From assembly GCF_932526225.1 (NCBI RefSeq), contig NC_064046.1, positions 12,569,208 to 12,633,207 of the forward strand: a DNA stretch of 64,000 nucleotides, written 5' to 3'. The stretch's first letter is position 1. Every line of letters begins with the position of its first letter. Below, one piece after another: positions 10,557 to 23,309 of the stretch. The notes under the pieces are model-generated. The model was not told where the DNA came from. It ran no database searches and was given only the letters and a program-made list of their open reading frames with translations. The DNA comes from Nematostella vectensis. Taxonomy: Eukaryota; Cnidaria; Anthozoa; Actiniaria; Edwardsiidae. Position numbers and translations under genes: made by a program.

Positions 10557-13412
10557 ATGGGGAAAACGTTATCAAAACTCAAGAAGAAACAAATTCAAAA
10601 TTGGAATTCAGGTTAGTATGTTTACGAACCACAAGATTTGTATTTTTTCTGATTCGAAACGTCTGTTTGATATATACAAGTCTTAACCGTGTGCGGCGAA
10701 GAAATGTAGAATAATATGTATATAATAATGGTAGTATTCCTTACTTGACGATCAAGTGGTAGCATTCCTTACGTGACCCTAAATGTCATATTCTCTTTAT
10801 GTGAGATTTAATTTGACTTACGCTTGTCGCTTGCCGAATACGAATTGGATGTGGGGCAGAGTAACCGAGCTTTCAGGGATATTGAGTGGGGTGGAGTCAC
10901 TGGATATTGAGTGGGGTGGATATTGAGTGGGGTGGAGTCACTGGATACCAAACTGATCTATCAGTGATTCCAGTAAATTTTTACTGATATATGAGTAACC
11001 GATTAAGGTTGGCCATAACTAGAAGATTTTTAGAATAAGGTCATGGAATGTAAAGAAGCTGGTAGGAAAGGTAGGAGGGGGTATCCCTAGTGGTCCCTCT
11101 AGAATACAATATGAACCCTAGTGTTTACTAACAAATATCATTTGACTTGCTGTCGCTTTTCAGTTCCACAAAATGCATGGATTTTGCAGTTTTCATTGCA
11201 GTCAACACCACCATTACAGGAGCATCAGTTCAGTCGCCATGCCAACAGATGTCCAATTTTCACATGGCCATGTCCAGAATGGATAGAAGAAAACCTGTTC
11301 CACAAACTTGGCCTCATTGTCGTGCAGGCATTTCTTGAGAACAACCTGGAGATGCTTATGCGTATCATATCACAGCCAAACTGGGCAATCGAGCCACTAG
11401 ATGACTTTGAAGCAATTCTTAGATCTAGTGAACAGCCTAATGATATGATGAAGCAATTAGAAGAGAATCTATTGGATATAAAATATCAAAATAATGTAAG
11501 ATTCTTTTTGGAGATGGATAAGTTAAGGCAACTTGAATTACTGATAACAGACAGCTGTGATCCACAATCTCGCTTAAGGGATGCTATGAAGTGCATGACA
11601 GAAGGGGTTGAGACAAGATTGCCTCTTATGGTCACAGAGTTATCCTCTCATGGAAGTAGTTTAAGCTCAGAGAGAGTCCCAACCCCAAAATTTGATAATG
11701 TTTTGCCTCTCAACCCAACTGCACCAGAGGAAAGTTCTAAAAGTGGCATTCAAGGTAGTACACTGGGTAATCATGACGTGGGGCAATCTCATGGAAGGAA
11801 TGATGAACAAAATAATGGTGATCAAAATAGCCAAGGTTGTGATGAAGGCATATCAAGGACTCCATATAAAAATGAGAATTCCAGTAGACCAAGTTGCGGT
11901 GTTTATGATATGCACACTCTAAGGCATTTTGATCCTGAGAATGGGCTTATGGGGATCTGTAGCCCGAAACAATCATGTGGCATTTACCCTAGTGACAGTT
12001 GTACAGAAGAACATGGGAATTCAACATTCATGCCAGTCGTCAACTCAACTATCACATGTACAATACCATATGTAACTCCACCACGCTACTCAACCATCAT
12101 GTCTACCTCTCCACTGTCACATATCTCTGAAGTCTCTTCACTGAACCACAATCGAGAAAGATGGAAATCAGCCTTGGAGTGCCCAAACACTTTATCTCAG
12201 TCACACTCCCCAGTTACAAATAAAGCACCCATTGATTATCACCCATTGAACACAAACTTGTCACCTTTGGAGGATTATCCTTATCCTGTTGGTACTATTT
12301 CAGGCTTGAAACTCAAGGGTAATGACTCATCATCTGCTATGGTACCCTCATACGTACAGCAGCCTGTAGATTCTTATAAACGCCCCCCTAAAGTCTTCCA
12401 TCAAACCCCAGCTTATTACTCAAGTTCGCAGAATGACAGAAGCAGGGAGGATGTGATACAATGGGCACAAGAATCTCAAGGGAAGGAATCCAGCAGTATA
12501 ATGCAAACAGCACCTCAGTCGCACGACAGTGCAGACAAATTCTCTTTACAGGCACAAGTTTCTGAGACAGGGAATCAGAACTCTAAGAGAGATTCTAAGG
12601 ATTCTAGTCATTCACCATATTCAAGGAAAAGACAACATGTAAATTGCCCATCTCTATGCAATGAAAGCAGACAAGCTAACAACCAGTGGAAAGATGGTGC
12701 CAATCACAAAGATCCTACTGATAATCATGATAAGGAAGATCTGAAAATTGCTGACACTGATACAAATGCTAATAATTCTGATGAGTATACCAATGGTCAC
12801 GAAGATAGTGATCTTTGTAAAGATGTACTCAGCAGTGATACTGTTTTCAACAAGGATGACAATAATATTTCTGTCATTAGCTGCAGCAAAAGTGATGCTG
12901 TTTTGGCTTCCACTTCCACTTCCACTACTGATACTACTTCTAGTAGCCCATTTAAATATTTCCCAATTCATGGATTTACCAAGGCTGCAATGTCGCCAAT
13001 ACCTGCTACTAAAAAAGTAACTGAAACAAAGCCTATTTACAATGTTCTACCATTCCATGGCCTAACAAGAGGGCAGTATCATACTCCACCAGAATCCAGG
13101 GGAAGCACAGACTTGTCTTCGAAGACTTCAAAGCGACAAGCAAGTGAGGTTATTGAAGGTGACTTAGGTATTTATCCAAAGAGAGTGAAGCTTGAAGAAT
13201 GTCTAGATGGAGCTAGAGAATCAGATGGCGGGCTTAAGGGTGTGAACACAAGTGATGAGGAAGGTTTCTTATCGAAAACGGTCTTGACCAACTGTAGAGT
13301 TACTGATGGGGAAGATCAGATTCAGAGCCATCATGATTCTGATAATGAATCAACAGATGGGGACAAAGAAGAGGAATGGCATGATGCTTTGGAGCCCTCT
13401 AAAAATCACTGA
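10557..13412 (+). CDS. Unrecognised 767-aa protein with N-myristoylation-type start
   Basis: Exon 1 is 10557-10611 (ATG to donor GTTAGT) and exon 2 is 11164-13412 (acceptor tcgcttttcag, stop TGA); the split Val codon keeps phase. The N terminus MGKTLSKLKKKQ fits the myristoylation consensus (Gly2, Ser6, Lys7) with a following basic patch, suggesting membrane association. Roughly residues 30-170 are helix-rich and conserved-looking (PCPEWIEENLFHKLGLIVVQ, then RFFLEMDKLRQLELLI). The rest is Ser/Thr/Asn-rich and probably disordered, with a short motif repeated twice (FPIHGFTK at about 12958-12981 and LPFHGLTR at 13045-13068) and an acidic C terminus ending EEEWHDALEPSKNH. I do not recognise the family and assign no function. 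It is divergent from EMC8 and convergent with the C16orf87-like gene. Confidence 0.8.
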
Positions 13413-13475
13413 ATATATCATTATTGGAAGTGACAAATGGGTCAATGCAAAACCTAAAAACTTCTCCCCCTCAAC

Positions 13476-13617
13476 CAGGGGCGGATCTAAGGGTTTTTCT
13501 GATGTTTGAATTAAAAATAACACGAAACATAAAGAAATCCATGAAAGAATAATGAATCCGGCCACTCCCTTCTTGAAACCCTTGCCCCCTTTTGGGGGAC
13601 TCCTGGATGCGCCCCTG
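13476..13617. mobile_element. Short MITE, TIR CAGGGGCGGATC type
   Basis: 142 bp bounded by caggggcggatctaagg on the left and, reverse-complemented, caggggcgcatccagga on the right. It lies 64 bp after the orphan-gene stop codon, probably in its 3' UTR. No coding capacity and no clear target duplication. Confidence 0.7.
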
Positions 13618-13627
13618 TCTCCTCCAC

Positions 13628-14029
13628 CAGGGGCGTACGCAGCCTATAGGCCTGCAGTCACTGGACTGCAAAAGAATTTGGCGATCTTATTTGCGTTAAG
13701 AGGGGAAAAATCAAATGTTTACTCATTCATTTTTATGTACGTAGTTTTATATATATGCGAGGTTAAAAACTTTCTTAATCATGTTAGTCTACAGATGATT
13801 TGAAAACATTGTTATGTCGTTCAGTGCCACGCGACGAATGAAGTCCTACTTCAGATCGAGGATGACAGAGGATCATGTAATATTCTGAAAAGTCTGACGC
13901 ATTGACGCCAATTTCAAACCCAAAAGCGGGAGTTATGAATTCTTCACGGGGATGCGGGATAAGGGGCCACGCCTTTATTCAGCTTCTGAATGCTTTGACT
14001 GCAACTTGTTAAAATCCTGCGTACGCCCC
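13628..14029. mobile_element. MITE, TIR GGGGCGTACGCAG type
   Basis: About 400 bp bounded by ggggcgtacgcag and its inverse ctgcgtacgcccc. It sits 10 bp from the neighbouring 13476-13617 element, so two different short inverted-repeat elements are stacked downstream of the orphan gene. No protein coding. Confidence 0.65.
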
Positions 14030-15805
14030 AGTCCACACTAAAGGCTTTACAAAGGGGAGCAGTGGGAGTATATCATTGAGTTACAGTGAATAAATGGCAC
14101 TTCCAACATGTTGGGTATTTTTTAATTTTAAAATACCCAACATGTGGGAAGGGCCATACATTTACTGTATTAATTTAGACATTGAGGAAAAAATGTTAGT
14201 TTTATCGTTTCATTTATTGTATTTTACATGTAAGATGTTAACTTTAGATTTTTAAAATAGAAATATAATTTTCTTAGAAAAATGGCATTATTCTATAAAA
14301 CAAAATTATAACATACCCCTGATTATTTGCATAGCTACACTTACAAACATTCAAGCATGTCTGCTTACAGATGAAAAATATGAAAAAAATATATATACCC
14401 TGTGAATTCCACCCTTTTCAAACCATCCCTGCCCACTGATATTCAAGCCCCATTGAAAGACAAAATACCCTGTATAAAAGTTTTCTTAGTGGAGATAGGA
14501 GTGATGGTATCTGGTCATTAGGCAATCGTCAACTAGGCAAGCTACTACTGTAAGTCATAAGGTAAGTCGTTACTGTAAGTAAAGAGAAAGCACATCAGAA
14601 AAAAACATAACATATCTATCTCTCTAAACAAATATACAGCAGTATAAACCTTTTTTATTTTGTCGTTCGGTAAGCGTCTTTTAGCCTAGTGGATGGTTCC
14701 CTAATGACCTCACACTGTCAGCACAAAGTAAACTGCTGACACTTGGTATTTCTTAACAGAAACACAATAGGGCACATGAAATTTACAGAGTTAACTTACT
14801 TACCAAAACTTATGGTCAGTAAACAGGTAAAAAATTGAATTCTGCTCTTTACAGAATTGCAAAGGCCAACTTATTTCCAATACCTACAAATGTATAATAT
14901 AACTCCTTTTACAAATATACAAATATAATTTGTGTAAAATTCTGAACATTACAAATGCTCCATAGAGAAGAAAAGGACCACATTGTTAGAAATTGTGGCC
15001 CTTGGGGGCCTATACTGCGATGTCTAAGATACCAGATGATATCACAAAGCAGGGGAATACCCATTAGGTGGATCAAAGGTTACTGGCCACCCCCTCCTAG
15101 CACACAAAAATAAGCTAACAAGTCTACTGTCAAAAACGAAAAGGCATGCAAATCCTCTACCCCCACCCTCTGACGAATATGACTTGTATAACTCTTGTAC
15201 AACCAAAAAGATAGTTAAGTCTAGATAGGCAAAATCTAGCGTGCCTGCAAGCATTTACCTAGTGTTTTTCCTTACGTTTTTCCCTATTTGTGAGTTGTGG
15301 CCACCAAGATTTTGACAGCGCCAGCTTTGGCATTAAGGACAAAAGGTGATGTAGGGGGGTAAGAACTCAAGATGGCAAGAACTAAAGTTCCCTTCCCTTG
15401 CACAACCTTCCCCCTTGTACTCACCTCAGCTTTTGCACAGACAGAACAAAACAAGATGGTGTCCATGGTACTTGGCAAACAACAACAAAGCGTTGAGTAA
15501 ACGCTTGCGAGCAGGCTTGGCATAATCATACTCTGATTTGTAAGAGGTTTGTGTATATATGTATGTATATATACATGTGCATATATCCCTTTCTTTGATA
15601 CAATGCTTCCTTTATATCTTCAACCCCCCCCCACCACCACCACCACCAAATAGTCTCATCATTCCCTGCCCCCCCTGGAGAGTCATCTAACAACATTATT
15701 CTATGCAGCTTTGATACCCCGCCCCTCCCACCCCCCTACCAATTCGCAGCTTAACATTTCCTTTTCCATACATTTATCTTATTACCTTTACACCCCTCTT
15801 TAGTA
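14030..15805. other. Intergenic, no gene seen
   Basis: AT-rich sequence between two convergent genes. It has a 17-bp inverted repeat around ttgggtattttttaattttaaaatacccaa (about 14111-14141) that would form a hairpin, and simple C/A-rich tracts at 15620-15740. No spliced or long reading frame is supported. Confidence 0.5.
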
Positions 15806-18294
15806 TCAGACAAAGTTCATAGAAGTCTGATTCATTAGTTTTTGATTAATGTCTGACAGGACTATGGAGTAGGTTATGGCTTTTTCTTTAGATATGTGTG
15901 GTTCAACATCAATCGGGTACACATAATCCTGGTCGGAGCTCCACCCGTCGTGGCTAGAGCCAGTGAATCGCAATGGATCTTTGGGTTTGTTCTTTGATCC
16001 CTTAGGACGACCTCGTTTAGGTTTGTTTGGATCACTTGGTTCCTAAAAGCCCCCAAAATAAGTGTCAGTCACCTAACAATAACAGACGACTAATCTTTTA
16101 AATATAAGAACCTATTCTTCCCAACCAGGCTGATTGGGATCTTTTAAAAAGGTGCTTAAAATCCCAAATTTCAGCCTAGGTTCTTTTTAATCTCTAGGTT
16201 CTTAAATGCAGGTGTTTAGTGTAATGGGGATAAAAAATATGGAGTACAGCACTTGACATTAAAATGAATTTTACATACCATTAATGATTCAAATAAGGTC
16301 TGGGGGTACATATTTAATTTTTCCAGTCTTTAGAGGGGGGGACTTATTTGGCATTTATTTTGGAAGAAAATACCTGTATTGACTGAGAATAAAACTTTAT
16401 TTGTGATAAACAACAGTTAAAATGTTGTTAGACTTAAAGCCGCATCATCACCAGTTTACCTCAAGTCGATTACGTAACAATCTCCAATGATTTGTAATGG
16501 CAAACGCGAAAAAGTATTCACGTTTCTTTGAGGATTTGACTGAAACATGTTATTCAGAGCGGATGACCTGTTAAATATAGCAGATTCTATAAAGACTTTA
16601 TTTAAAGAGGAAGCACTTAATAGCCAATTGGCTAATAACCTTGTGGCTCTATCAGATTCGCTTTTGTCTCTTGTCGGTTGAGGTTTCCATTGGCTCTCTG
16701 GAAGTAAACTGGTGACAATGTGGCTTTAATACAGCACATTCATGGAGAGAAGTGCATTGTTAACAAATCAATGACAATATTGTTGTCATGTGATAATGTC
16801 AATGCAAACTTAATAAAGTGAAGTTCACCTTTCAAGTGGTGCTTTTGTTGGGATACCTTTAGGGGGAGGGGAGGAGTTCGCATATTCCAAAGTTCGAAGT
16901 TGAACAAGTACACTTATTGGGGAGGGGGAGCTTTTTTGAATCATTATAGTATACATATTAATGGTAAATATCATATACAGTCCCTTGCCTCAGGGTTTAA
17001 GAAGTCACTGTTACCTGAGGTGTTGTGCTCTCTGGCTGCTCTCCAGGTGGTGGCTTGGGTTTGTTCTTAGATCCTTTTGGACGTCCTCGCTTACGTTTTC
17101 CATTTACTTGTAAAAACTGGTCAGGTACCTAGAACATAAAATACTGAGGATGAAGTACAGCCTGAAGATGACCACCTGAGATTTGAGGCTCTTTTATATC
17201 TTATATCAAACTTTTATATTATGGCTAAATATCTTTCAGTAAAAAACAGGGACTTTTACAAACACTATCTGGTCAGGCACCTAGAACATAAAATACTGAG
17301 GATGAAGTACAGCCTGAAGATGACCACCTGAGATTTGAGGCTCTCTTATATCAAACTTTTATATTATGGCTAAATATCTTTCAGTAAAAACAGGGACTTT
17401 TACAAATAGTATCTGGTCAGGCACCTAGAACATAAAATACTGACGAAGTACAGCCTGAAGATAACCAGCTGAGATTTGAGGCTCTCTTATATCAAACTTT
17501 TATATTAAGGCTAATTATCTTTCAGTAAAAAACAGGGACTTTTACTAACAGTAGCTTGATCAATTGAGAAATAAAGCAGAGTCACTACCTTCACTGCCCT
17601 TTACCTTCAATTATCCAAGGCTCAGAAAACGTTATATCTATATTTCCAGAGACACACAGCTGTTACTCAAACATATCATTTTCTGTTAATTGTCCTCCCA
17701 TAAGCAGACAACGTTTTGGTCCTAACCAAATTATATGTGTGTGCACTCTATTTTTCCATCCTTACCCTTATATCACACAGTGATGACACAGGGGTACCAA
17801 CAGTTATCTGAGTTCCATCTCTAGATGTGCCGGGTAGAACTGGTATCTTTATTTTCACTAAAGAGTCCTGCTCAATAGTGGACGATGATAGACCATACTC
17901 AAAGTCCTGTATCTCTCTCTTGGGAACCTCTGGTCTGAGCCTTTTCTCTCGATTAAAACCCTCTGAAGAAGATAGCAGGAACAAAGGGACAGTGTCAAAT
18001 TTTTTATTGTACACTTTTCAGATGGGTACCCCATTTTCAGTTCACAAAAAAAGCATATTTAACTTTTCATTGAACAAAAACTGATACTTAACAGTAACTC
18101 TCAAACCTAATCTTCCTATACCTAAGTATAATCAAGCCCCTATAACAAGGACTTGGGTAATACCAACTCCCTGCTAAATCATAAGATGATTTTCATTAAG
18201 AGTAATTTCAGTAACATAGCTAGAAGGAGAAAGAGAAGCAACACTTAACCGTGGGGGGTGGGGTGGGGGCACTGAGGGCATATACCCCCCCCCC

Positions 18295-18334
<40 letters not shown>

Positions 18335-20111
18335 TATATATTTTTTATAAGGAAATGACAATATTTTCTTTATGTTTCTGTATCATGCCTCCTAATATAT
18401 CTAGGCCTGCTATGGCACTGCACTTCCCACAAATCCCAGCTACACAAATACAAAGAAAGATTTCGGCTGGCTTCTTTCCCAACCCAGACACATTTTATAA
18501 CAATACAGCCATGATTTTTAAGTCATTTCCACTCCGCTTGTCCCATCTTGTCCCCCTTAAAGACTTGAATTATTACAGGGTTCTACTGCTAGACACTAAA
18601 TCTGATTTACAAGAAAAAAAAGACTTAAAATAAATAAATACCAAAGAAGCCCCTTCAATTGTACCAAAAACAAAATTAAGTGTTATCAGACTTAGAAATA
18701 ATTGTACTTTATTTTGTATTTCTTTTCAGGGAAATATAATGTGCAAAAAAGTCCTTGAATTAAAGGAATAGCACTAGCTCCATAAGTACCCCAATTAATA
18801 TGAATATGATATCCTTTACATTGGCTCACCAAGTTCTGTCTTTTCAGGTAGTTGCTGCTTGCGACTAATAAAAACATGCCCACAATGACAAGACTTGCAA
18901 GCAACAGGGAGCTGAAATTCATAAGGTTAAAATATAATAAATGCAATGAATATCAATGAAAATCAATGAAAAAATATCAGGTCGATGATAAAAGAGATTT
19001 TGTCACGAGGTAATTATGTGCTGGAATAAAAAAAAAAAATTGATGCTAATTCACAATATTTTGTTGTCAAATATGTACAAACCAAGCCAAAACAAATACT
19101 GGTTCCTTGAAAATACCCATCACACATAATCTTGACCTGTCAGTATGTCAGTTTATTTATTTATTTTTTTTTTTGGGGGGGGGGGGGGTTGACAATTTTT
19201 TATTTTGTGAAAGCTTTGCAAGCTTTTTAGCCTTAAATGCTCACAAAACATTTTGGAGCTTTGCCCATTTATTCAGAATATTGTGAATAACATCATTAAC
19301 ACATTAAATTAAGAGATTGAGACCTTCAGAGTAAAGATTCATGCAAAATCATCATTGTCAAACATTTTATTAAAAAAAAATATTTTCGGCATTGTCAAAT
19401 GGTATTCTTTTTAAATATTTTACATATAACCTTTATCTCTTTAAAACATTTTTTTCATTATCATAAAAATTAAAATCAAGATTGCAAGGGATATGACTAT
19501 GTAAATTGGCCTCAGTTTGATAGATATTCCCATTTTTTAAAATAATATTCAAGAATTCAAGTATATTTCAACCACTTATTAGCCTCACGTTATATGTACT
19601 TCAGCATAACAAAATACATTACAAATATATCATTTGCACGAAAAATTAAGCTTAAGTTTGTTTAGCAGTTAAAGCTTAAAAATGCTTGCAATTCTATTCG
19701 GAGCTGAATAAAAATAATACACAAAAATACAATATAATTAGATATAATACATGAGTTTAACTGTATATTCTTAAGTTACGTTAGATGGAATCAAATAATT
19801 TATCATCACTTGATGGCAAAAACAAGATTTTTATAAGACGTTAGTTGATATTGATTAAATAAAAATCTGGTAAGAAAATAAGATATCGATAACATGATTA
19901 TCTAACTAAAGATGCATTAAATTTGAGGAATAAAAGAAGATATTAATATTAGATTTGTTAAAAGAAAATTGAATAATTTACCAATCTCAAGCAAACAAAT
20001 ATTAAGCATAATTCAACAAAACAGTTTGCATTTTTTGCTTCCCGTGTTGTGAATATTTATTGTTCATTTTCTCACCGTTTGATCACAGCCTGGGCATTTC
20101 TTTACCACCAT
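15806..20111 (-). CDS. C16orf87/UPF0547-like zinc-ribbon protein with two AT-hooks
   Basis: Five exons join in phase: 20111-20076, 18911-18830, 17962-17766, 17128-17015 and 16042-15806 (TGA), giving 221 aa. The N terminus MVVKKCPGCDQT + LPVACKSCHCGHVFISRK matches the start of human C16orf87 ([25 protein letters not shown]): two CxxC pairs, a small zinc ribbon. The C terminus EKAITYSIVLSDINQKLMNQ matches the human [20 protein letters not shown]. Between them are two AT-hooks, KRKRGRPKGSKNKP in the fourth exon and KPKRGRPKGSKNKP in the fifth; the human protein as I recall it has a single GRGRPK. AT-hooks bind the minor groove of AT-rich DNA, so nuclear/chromatin action is likely; the family's biochemical role is not established. 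Start chosen at 20111 because the CPGC ribbon begins four residues later. An array of decoy splice acceptors lies in the intron before exon 4. Confidence 0.9.
16438..16725. mobile_element. TTAA-flanked MITE, full copy
   Basis: 288 bp with inverted termini agccgcatcatcaccagttt and, reversed, agccacattgtcaccagttt. It is flanked by TTAA on both sides (16434-16437, 16726-16729). TTAA target sites are the hallmark of piggyBac and Kolobok elements; which of the two is not decidable from a non-coding copy. It is in the last intron of the C16orf87-like gene. Confidence 0.8.
17121..17553. repeat. Three tandem copies (~150 bp) spanning a splice acceptor
   Basis: Copies start at 17121, 17273 and 17417 (periods 152 and 144 bp, several small indels). 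On the minus strand each copy begins with the acceptor of exon 4 (ttctag) plus about 12 bases of exon 4 (GTACCTGACCAG or GTGCCTGACCAG). Copy 1 contains the true acceptor at 17129-17130; copies 2 and 3 contain decoys further upstream in the intron. Confidence 0.9.
18245..18425. mobile_element. 'GGGCCGTAGCAGG' family copy, with (TA)n expansion
   Basis: It shares the family pattern: gtggggggtgggg...gggcac, a C-run followed by aatat, ggaaatgac, tttctgtatcatgcctcc, and ends ggcctgctatggcactg. An alternating (TA)n tract at 18298-18330 sits in the middle. The copy lies in an intron of the C16orf87-like gene. Confidence 0.6.
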
Positions 20112-20339
20112 CGCTGGTCTTAAATCCCAAGTAACGTAGGTAAGGCGATCGAAGGAATAAAATAAAGAAATCAAGCGGAAAAGTGCGGACACAAAAGCAC
20201 GTTGTAAACGGCGTAAACTAAGACCATGAGAATGTGCTGAGCGAGTGGAGAGAGACTGGGTCTGACAACATGATGCTAGTCCGGCATGCACCACACAAGA
20301 GATTTCCCGCCGTTTCTTCGCTAGTTTATCGTATTTTGA

Positions 20340-21150
20340 GGTATAAATGTTGCCATCGCGTACATAGAGAATACTACATGGAAAGTGCGCGCGTACGGTT
20401 TTTATTCACGAGTTGTGCACTATCAAAAAACGAACGAGTGAGCGCAGCGAACGAGTGAGTTTTTTTTATGCAAAACAACGAGTGCATAAAAACTTTACAA
20501 AGCATAGCACTTTCCATGATGTATTTTGTTTATTATATACATACTGAGAAATTTATAATAAGCTTATAACATAGCATTTTATTAGACTTGGCTGTAGAGG
20601 CTCCGATACCCTGGGTACCAGAGGCTCCGAGCTTCGCGGCGAAAATGTTGTCAAATCGTTGTCGCTGCGAAGCTCGGAGCCTCTGGTACCCAGTGTAAGG
20701 TCCCGAGGTTTGTGTAGCCCAGTTCCAGGACCCTTCTTTTAGACCTAGAGCCGTCAAAGAAGGGTCCTGGAACTGGACTAAGGTTTGTGGTACTGTTCGA
20801 CGGTTCAGTTGAAGACAGACAGAATCTTACATTGATATGAATCTGTCTCGCTAATGTCACGCACGAGACTGTAGCTCATGTTACACAAAAAAATTAATAA
20901 TTATTACTAAATGGAAAATGCTTGTACGATTTTTATGCACTCGTTGATGCCTTGGGATTGAAGTCATTCAAGGGTAGTAAAAAAATATCGTTCGTCCAAT
21001 CAGAACCGCGATGAAACGATTTTTCTTCACGGTGAAAAAACATCGCTCGTGCCTCTGATTTGCTGAGACAAGTGAACGAACGAAAATTTACTGAATATGT
21101 TTTCAGTGAGTATTTCTCAGTATGTATATAATAAATGCTGTATATAATAA
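20340..21150. repeat. Cluster of foldback/inverted-repeat elements
   Basis: Several nested inverted repeats. tacatggaaagtgc (about 20379) pairs with gcactttccatgatgta (about 20508). caacgagtgcataaa (20478) pairs with tttatgcactcgttg (20931). tatatacatactgagaa (20535) pairs with tctcagtatgtatataa (21115). Two strong hairpins lie inside: 20611-20637 with 20663-20692 (ctgggtaccagaggctccga arm) and 20719-20740 with 20756-20776 (agttccaggacccttctttt arm). There is no coding frame. From 21150 to 22014 I see no gene, only AT-rich DNA with a poly-A tract at 21726-21740. Confidence 0.7.
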
Positions 21151-22179
21151 ATGGTGGAGTGTCAGCGGTAGCGGTGGCGTACTGACGTGTTTTTATAAGC
21201 TCTTTCTCTTTTAATTTACTTTCAAATTCATTCTTATATTATTATAGTTCGTAAGTTTCTGTTGATTTCTCCCGGCTGCTATCAAGCGGATTTTTCTACT
21301 TCTATCATCAAGTTTTCGCGAGACCGTTACTTGGCGTGAATTGTTGGACCTGCTTTCTTCTTTACGAGATCTTCACTTTCTTGGCTCTGGCCTGTGTCAT
21401 TTTTCCTTTGGGGTAGTGAATATCCGTCTGACCCTCTTTTCTGTTTCTCGGGCATTTCTCGAGATATCTGATTATCTAACTACTTCTGTTTGTCCTTTGT
21501 TCTCTTTTGAATTTCCCGCCAGATCGAGCCAGAGATTCATTGTTAACCTCTGTTCTAAAATACGTAAATCATTTTGGTTCTTTTTATCTAATTGAAAGGC
21601 TTGACCTCTTTCATTCCATATTTATTATATTAATATATAAATATTATTAATATATATATTAATTATTCCATAATTAATATAACACATAAATCAATACGAT
21701 ACAATTGAAGTAACATAAATCTATAAAAAAAAAAAAAAAACTAAGCAAGGGTACAGTTCTAATTATTGACATAAAGAATACAATTCCCAATTCCAGAATA
21801 ACAAGTACTACCCAAAAACAATGGGATATTGCAATTTTTCTTTTCTCCTATGTGTATTTTCATCAGTGCGCCTGTATGCTAACATGTGGCTCTTCGCCGC
21901 TTTTTTGGTATTTCTCTTCTCCTTTTGGTAAGCTGGATTTGTGGATATTGTAATTTTCAGCCGTGCTGAAAATTACTTTTTTTTTGGTATTTATCTTCTC
22001 CTTTTGCTAAAAACCACGGCAAAAAAGTCGAGTTTGCACCTAGCGCAGACATGTGGAATATCCGGGGCAAACGTGGAATATTCCATTTGTCTGCGCGCGT
22101 CTTCCCCGAGAGAATATTCCGTCTCTTACAAATGTCTTACACGGGTAGAAGGGAGCGTTAACGTACCATATCCGCACGT

Positions 22180-22945
22180 CTTCCTACCTATGATTATTAG
22201 GCGCTTACTAAAGTATTCGCCGTGTCTTCCGCTAGTATTCGCTAGCGTATGCGCGTGTCTTCCGCAGTACAGACAAGGTGATTACATGCGCATATCTAAA
22301 TATTCCCCTGGTTTTGCTATAGGTGATTATTTGCGCTTACTCGAGTATTCGCCGCGTCTTACGCTAGTATTCGCTACGTAAGCGCGTGTCTTCCACAGTG
22401 CAGACAGGGTGATTATATGTGCATATCTCAATATTCCCCTGGTTTTCCTATAGGTGATTATTTGCGTTTACTAAAATATTCGCCGTGTTTTCCGCTAGTA
22501 TTCGCTAGCGTAAGCGCGTGTCTTCCGCAGTACAGACAAGGTGATTATATGTGCATATCTCAATATTCCCCTGGTTTTCCTATAGGTGATTATTTGCGTT
22601 TACTAAAATATTCGCCGTGTTTTCCGCTAGTATTCGCTAGCGTAAGCGCGTGTCTTCCGCAGTACAGACAAGGTGATTATATGGGCATACCTAAATAATC
22701 CCCTGGTTTTCCTATAGGTGATTATTTGCGTTTACTAAAATATTCGCCGTGTCTTCCGCTAGTATTCGCTAGCGTAAGCGCGTGTCTTCCGCAGTAAAGA
22801 CAAGGTGATTATATGTGCATATCTAAATATTCCCTAGGTTTTCCTATAGGTGATTATTTGCGCTTACTAGAGTGTTCGCCGCGTCTTTCGCTAGTACTCG
22901 CTGGCGCAAACTCGTGTCCGTCGGGCAAACGTGGTGATAATTTGC
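22180..22945. repeat. 132-bp tandem array, left subterminal
   Basis: Six units; the word gctagtattcgct recurs at 22231, 22363, 22494, 22626, 22758 and (mutated) 22890. Each unit holds two GTCTTCC-type words and ggtgattat. Because 132 is a multiple of three, open frames run through several units, but they change with point mutations and resemble no protein; I regard them as by-products. Confidence 0.95.
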
Positions 22946-23309
22946 GTTTGGAGACAGTAAAACTTTGGACATAATATTCATGTTAAAAATAGTTTATTAA
23001 CAACTTTTTTTACGTGTAAGTCAGTGAAATGTAAAATACAAGTGCATAATGTCTTCAGAATAACAAATGCTAAGCCAGTGATAAAAAAACATAAATACGT
23101 TCTATAGCTAATTTCGCGTTACATTAATAATCAGCACTTAGTGAGGCAGTACTAAGTATCAGTACTAAGTTCAATAAGAAACTGATTTATTAAAAAAATA
23201 AAATTTATAAACCTGTGCAAAAAATTGTAATATTCAGATGTAGTCAGGCCAGAACAAAAGGGAACAATGAATTTGGGGTGTATTAGTAATGAATACGCTA
23301 AAGAGTTTT

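Noticed and set aside
22417-22698. 93-codon frame with 44-residue repeats
   Set aside because: It is a by-product of the 132-bp subterminal array, and neighbouring units break the frame.
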